Positions 30,661-31,919 of a stretch of 31,919 nucleotides of DNA are shown piece after piece. The notes beneath the pieces were generated by a model. The model was not told where the DNA came from and made no database searches. It saw nothing but the letters and a program-made list of their open reading frames with translations. Numbering within the stretch: position 1 is the first letter of the stretch; each line of letters starts with the position of its first letter. The position numbers and the translations under genes are program-made. Source of the DNA: Alectoria sarmentosa (Eukaryota; Ascomycota; Lecanoromycetes; Lecanorales; Parmeliaceae); the NCBI GenBank assembly GCA_009733775.1, contig WOGZ01000355.1, positions 1-31,919 on the forward strand, read 5' to 3'.

Positions 30661-31919
30661 TATTCTTTTATTATTTTATTAATTTATTAATCGATCATCG
30701 ATATAAATATATTCGCTTTTGAAAATCCTCGCTTAAACGTTATTAAATATTTTAAACATATATTTTTATTTTATTCGTTTTTTAAAGCCTTTATTAACGT
30801 TTATAAATCATTTTTCGACGAATTCGTTATTGTTAATAATCGAGATCGAAAACGAGTTTAATAATTATTTTTTATTATTTATAAACGCGTAAAAAGATTT
30901 TTAAAAAGATCTCGAATAAACTTCTCGCTTTTATAATCGTCGTCTTTTTAAATTAATCGATTTTTATCGTTTTAAAACGCGTTTTTTTTTTATCTCGCTT
31001 ATCATCTTCTCTTTTATTTAACGACGCGTTTTTTATATTTTTAAATAATCGAAAAATGTTTTAATCGATGTAAAAAATTCTTTATTGCGAGATTTATCAA
31101 TAAATTTTTTTAATATCGACTTCTTTAATAACTTTTTTTCAAGTTCATTTTTCAATTCTCTTTTATTAATTATTTAATTTTCAATAAAATTAACAAATTA
31201 TATTACGCGTTATTTATACATTATAAAGTTTTTGCGATATAATCTCGATTTTATAAATTAAATTTATAATCGATATGATGCGACGTTATTTATAAATGAG
31301 ATATTTGAATAATATTATAATAACGATAAAATTAAAGTTATTATATTTAAAATAAACGTTTTATAAAATAACGATTTAAACGACGATTAAGACGAAAATA
31401 AAAAATATCAAAAAAGCGTTAAAACGAATATAAATCATTTTATTAATTTTAACGAGCGTGATATTAATAATATATTATACTCTTTAAAGTTTAATATTAT
31501 AATTTTGATTAATGAATATAAAAAATATCGCGTTTATAGTATTTAATATAATAACGCCGTCTCGATAATCTCATAATAAATTATTATTAATTATTTGATA
31601 ATTTCATTCACGTATAAAATGTAAAGCGCGATTATTATTTATATACTCGTTTTAACGCCTTTAAAGGACGAAAAATCGGGTTTTAAATAAATTTATATTA
31701 TAAATAACACTTAAAAACAATTTATAACACGATATAATTTTCTCTCGATCGCGTTTTTTATATTAATTATATTAAATATAATTATTATAATAATATTAAA
31801 TAATAACTTTATCGAAAAATAATTATTCTTTTTAAAAACATTAATTTTTACATTATTATTCTTAAAACGATATTTAAAAAATTGAAAATCGATTTAATTA
31901 TATAAGATTATAAGTTATT

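Larger units (their letters stand above)
19950..31919. repeat. A+T-rich RIP-type repeat block, gene-free
   Basis: From about 19950 to the window end the DNA becomes extremely A+T-rich. Sampled 60-base lines contain 5 to 13 G+C, frames are short, and TpA is everywhere. In three sampled lines (24121, 28981, 29041) 14 of 21 C residues are followed by G, so the surviving C is mostly CpG. Clustered C-to-T and G-to-A change that spares CpG is the mark of fungal repeat-induced point mutation. The block contains a minisatellite, one readable LTR element and one less degraded island, listed separately; between 23385 and 30295 and after 30660 I recognise nothing specific. It may be a transposon nest, subtelomere or centromere; no telomere repeat is visible. 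Confidence 0.88.

Noticed and set aside
19950..31919. Mitochondrial DNA insertion
   Set aside because: A+T content would fit, but no rRNA, tRNA or respiratory gene is visible and CpG is too frequent; a clear RIP-mutated nuclear element lies inside.
19950..31919. CRISPR array, telomere or tRNA genes
   Set aside because: No regularly spaced identical repeats, no TTAGGG arrays and no cloverleaf-like sequence were found in the window.

Overview
The window comes from a filamentous ascomycete (Pezizomycotina; a dothideomycete would fit, but I cannot prove it). The genes have 46-86 bp introns with GT-AG ends and CTAAC/CTAAT branch sites, the proteins are typical conserved fungal families, and a compact gene-rich half gives way abruptly to an A+T-rich block that looks mutated by repeat-induced point mutation (RIP).

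Gene-rich half (1-19.9 kb), ten protein genes: (1) the 3' part of a kynurenine formamidase gene (+); (2) a LYR-motif protein of the Cup1-like type (-), whose first two small exons I could place; (3) MMS2, the ubiquitin-conjugating-enzyme variant, in five exons (-); (4) MON2, a large endosome/Golgi trafficking protein, in eight exons and 1,672 aa (+); (5) a small I78-type peptidase inhibitor in three exons (-); (6) a conserved fungal protein of unknown function with a Pro/Gln/Tyr-rich N-terminus (+); (7) an F-box protein (+); (8) a FAM192A/Fyv6 spliceosome-associated protein in two exons (+); (9) an uncharacterised HExxH protein with a basic coiled-coil tail (+); (10) a mitochondrial stomatin-like protein 2 (-). 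These are ordinary housekeeping or orphan genes, not a cluster with one job. Two divergent promoters (MMS2/MON2 and I78/gene 6) and three tail-to-tail pairs account for most of the spacing.

A+T-rich half (about 19.95-31.92 kb): no intact gene. Many of the surviving C and G bases sit in CpG. Three things stand out. A degenerate 15-bp tandem repeat lies at 20624-20947. At 21557-23384 there is a complete but dead LTR element of 1,828 bp. It has 141-bp LTRs that differ only by transitions, a perfect 5-bp target duplication, and a single 304-codon Gag-like reading frame on the minus strand. That frame has no indel, and about 21 stops each explicable by C-to-T change. There is no room for pol, so the element looks like a fungal gag-only (TR-GAG-like) non-autonomous retrotransposon nested in older, more heavily mutated repeat DNA. 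Third, a less degraded island lies at about 30296-30660. The block runs off the end of the window.
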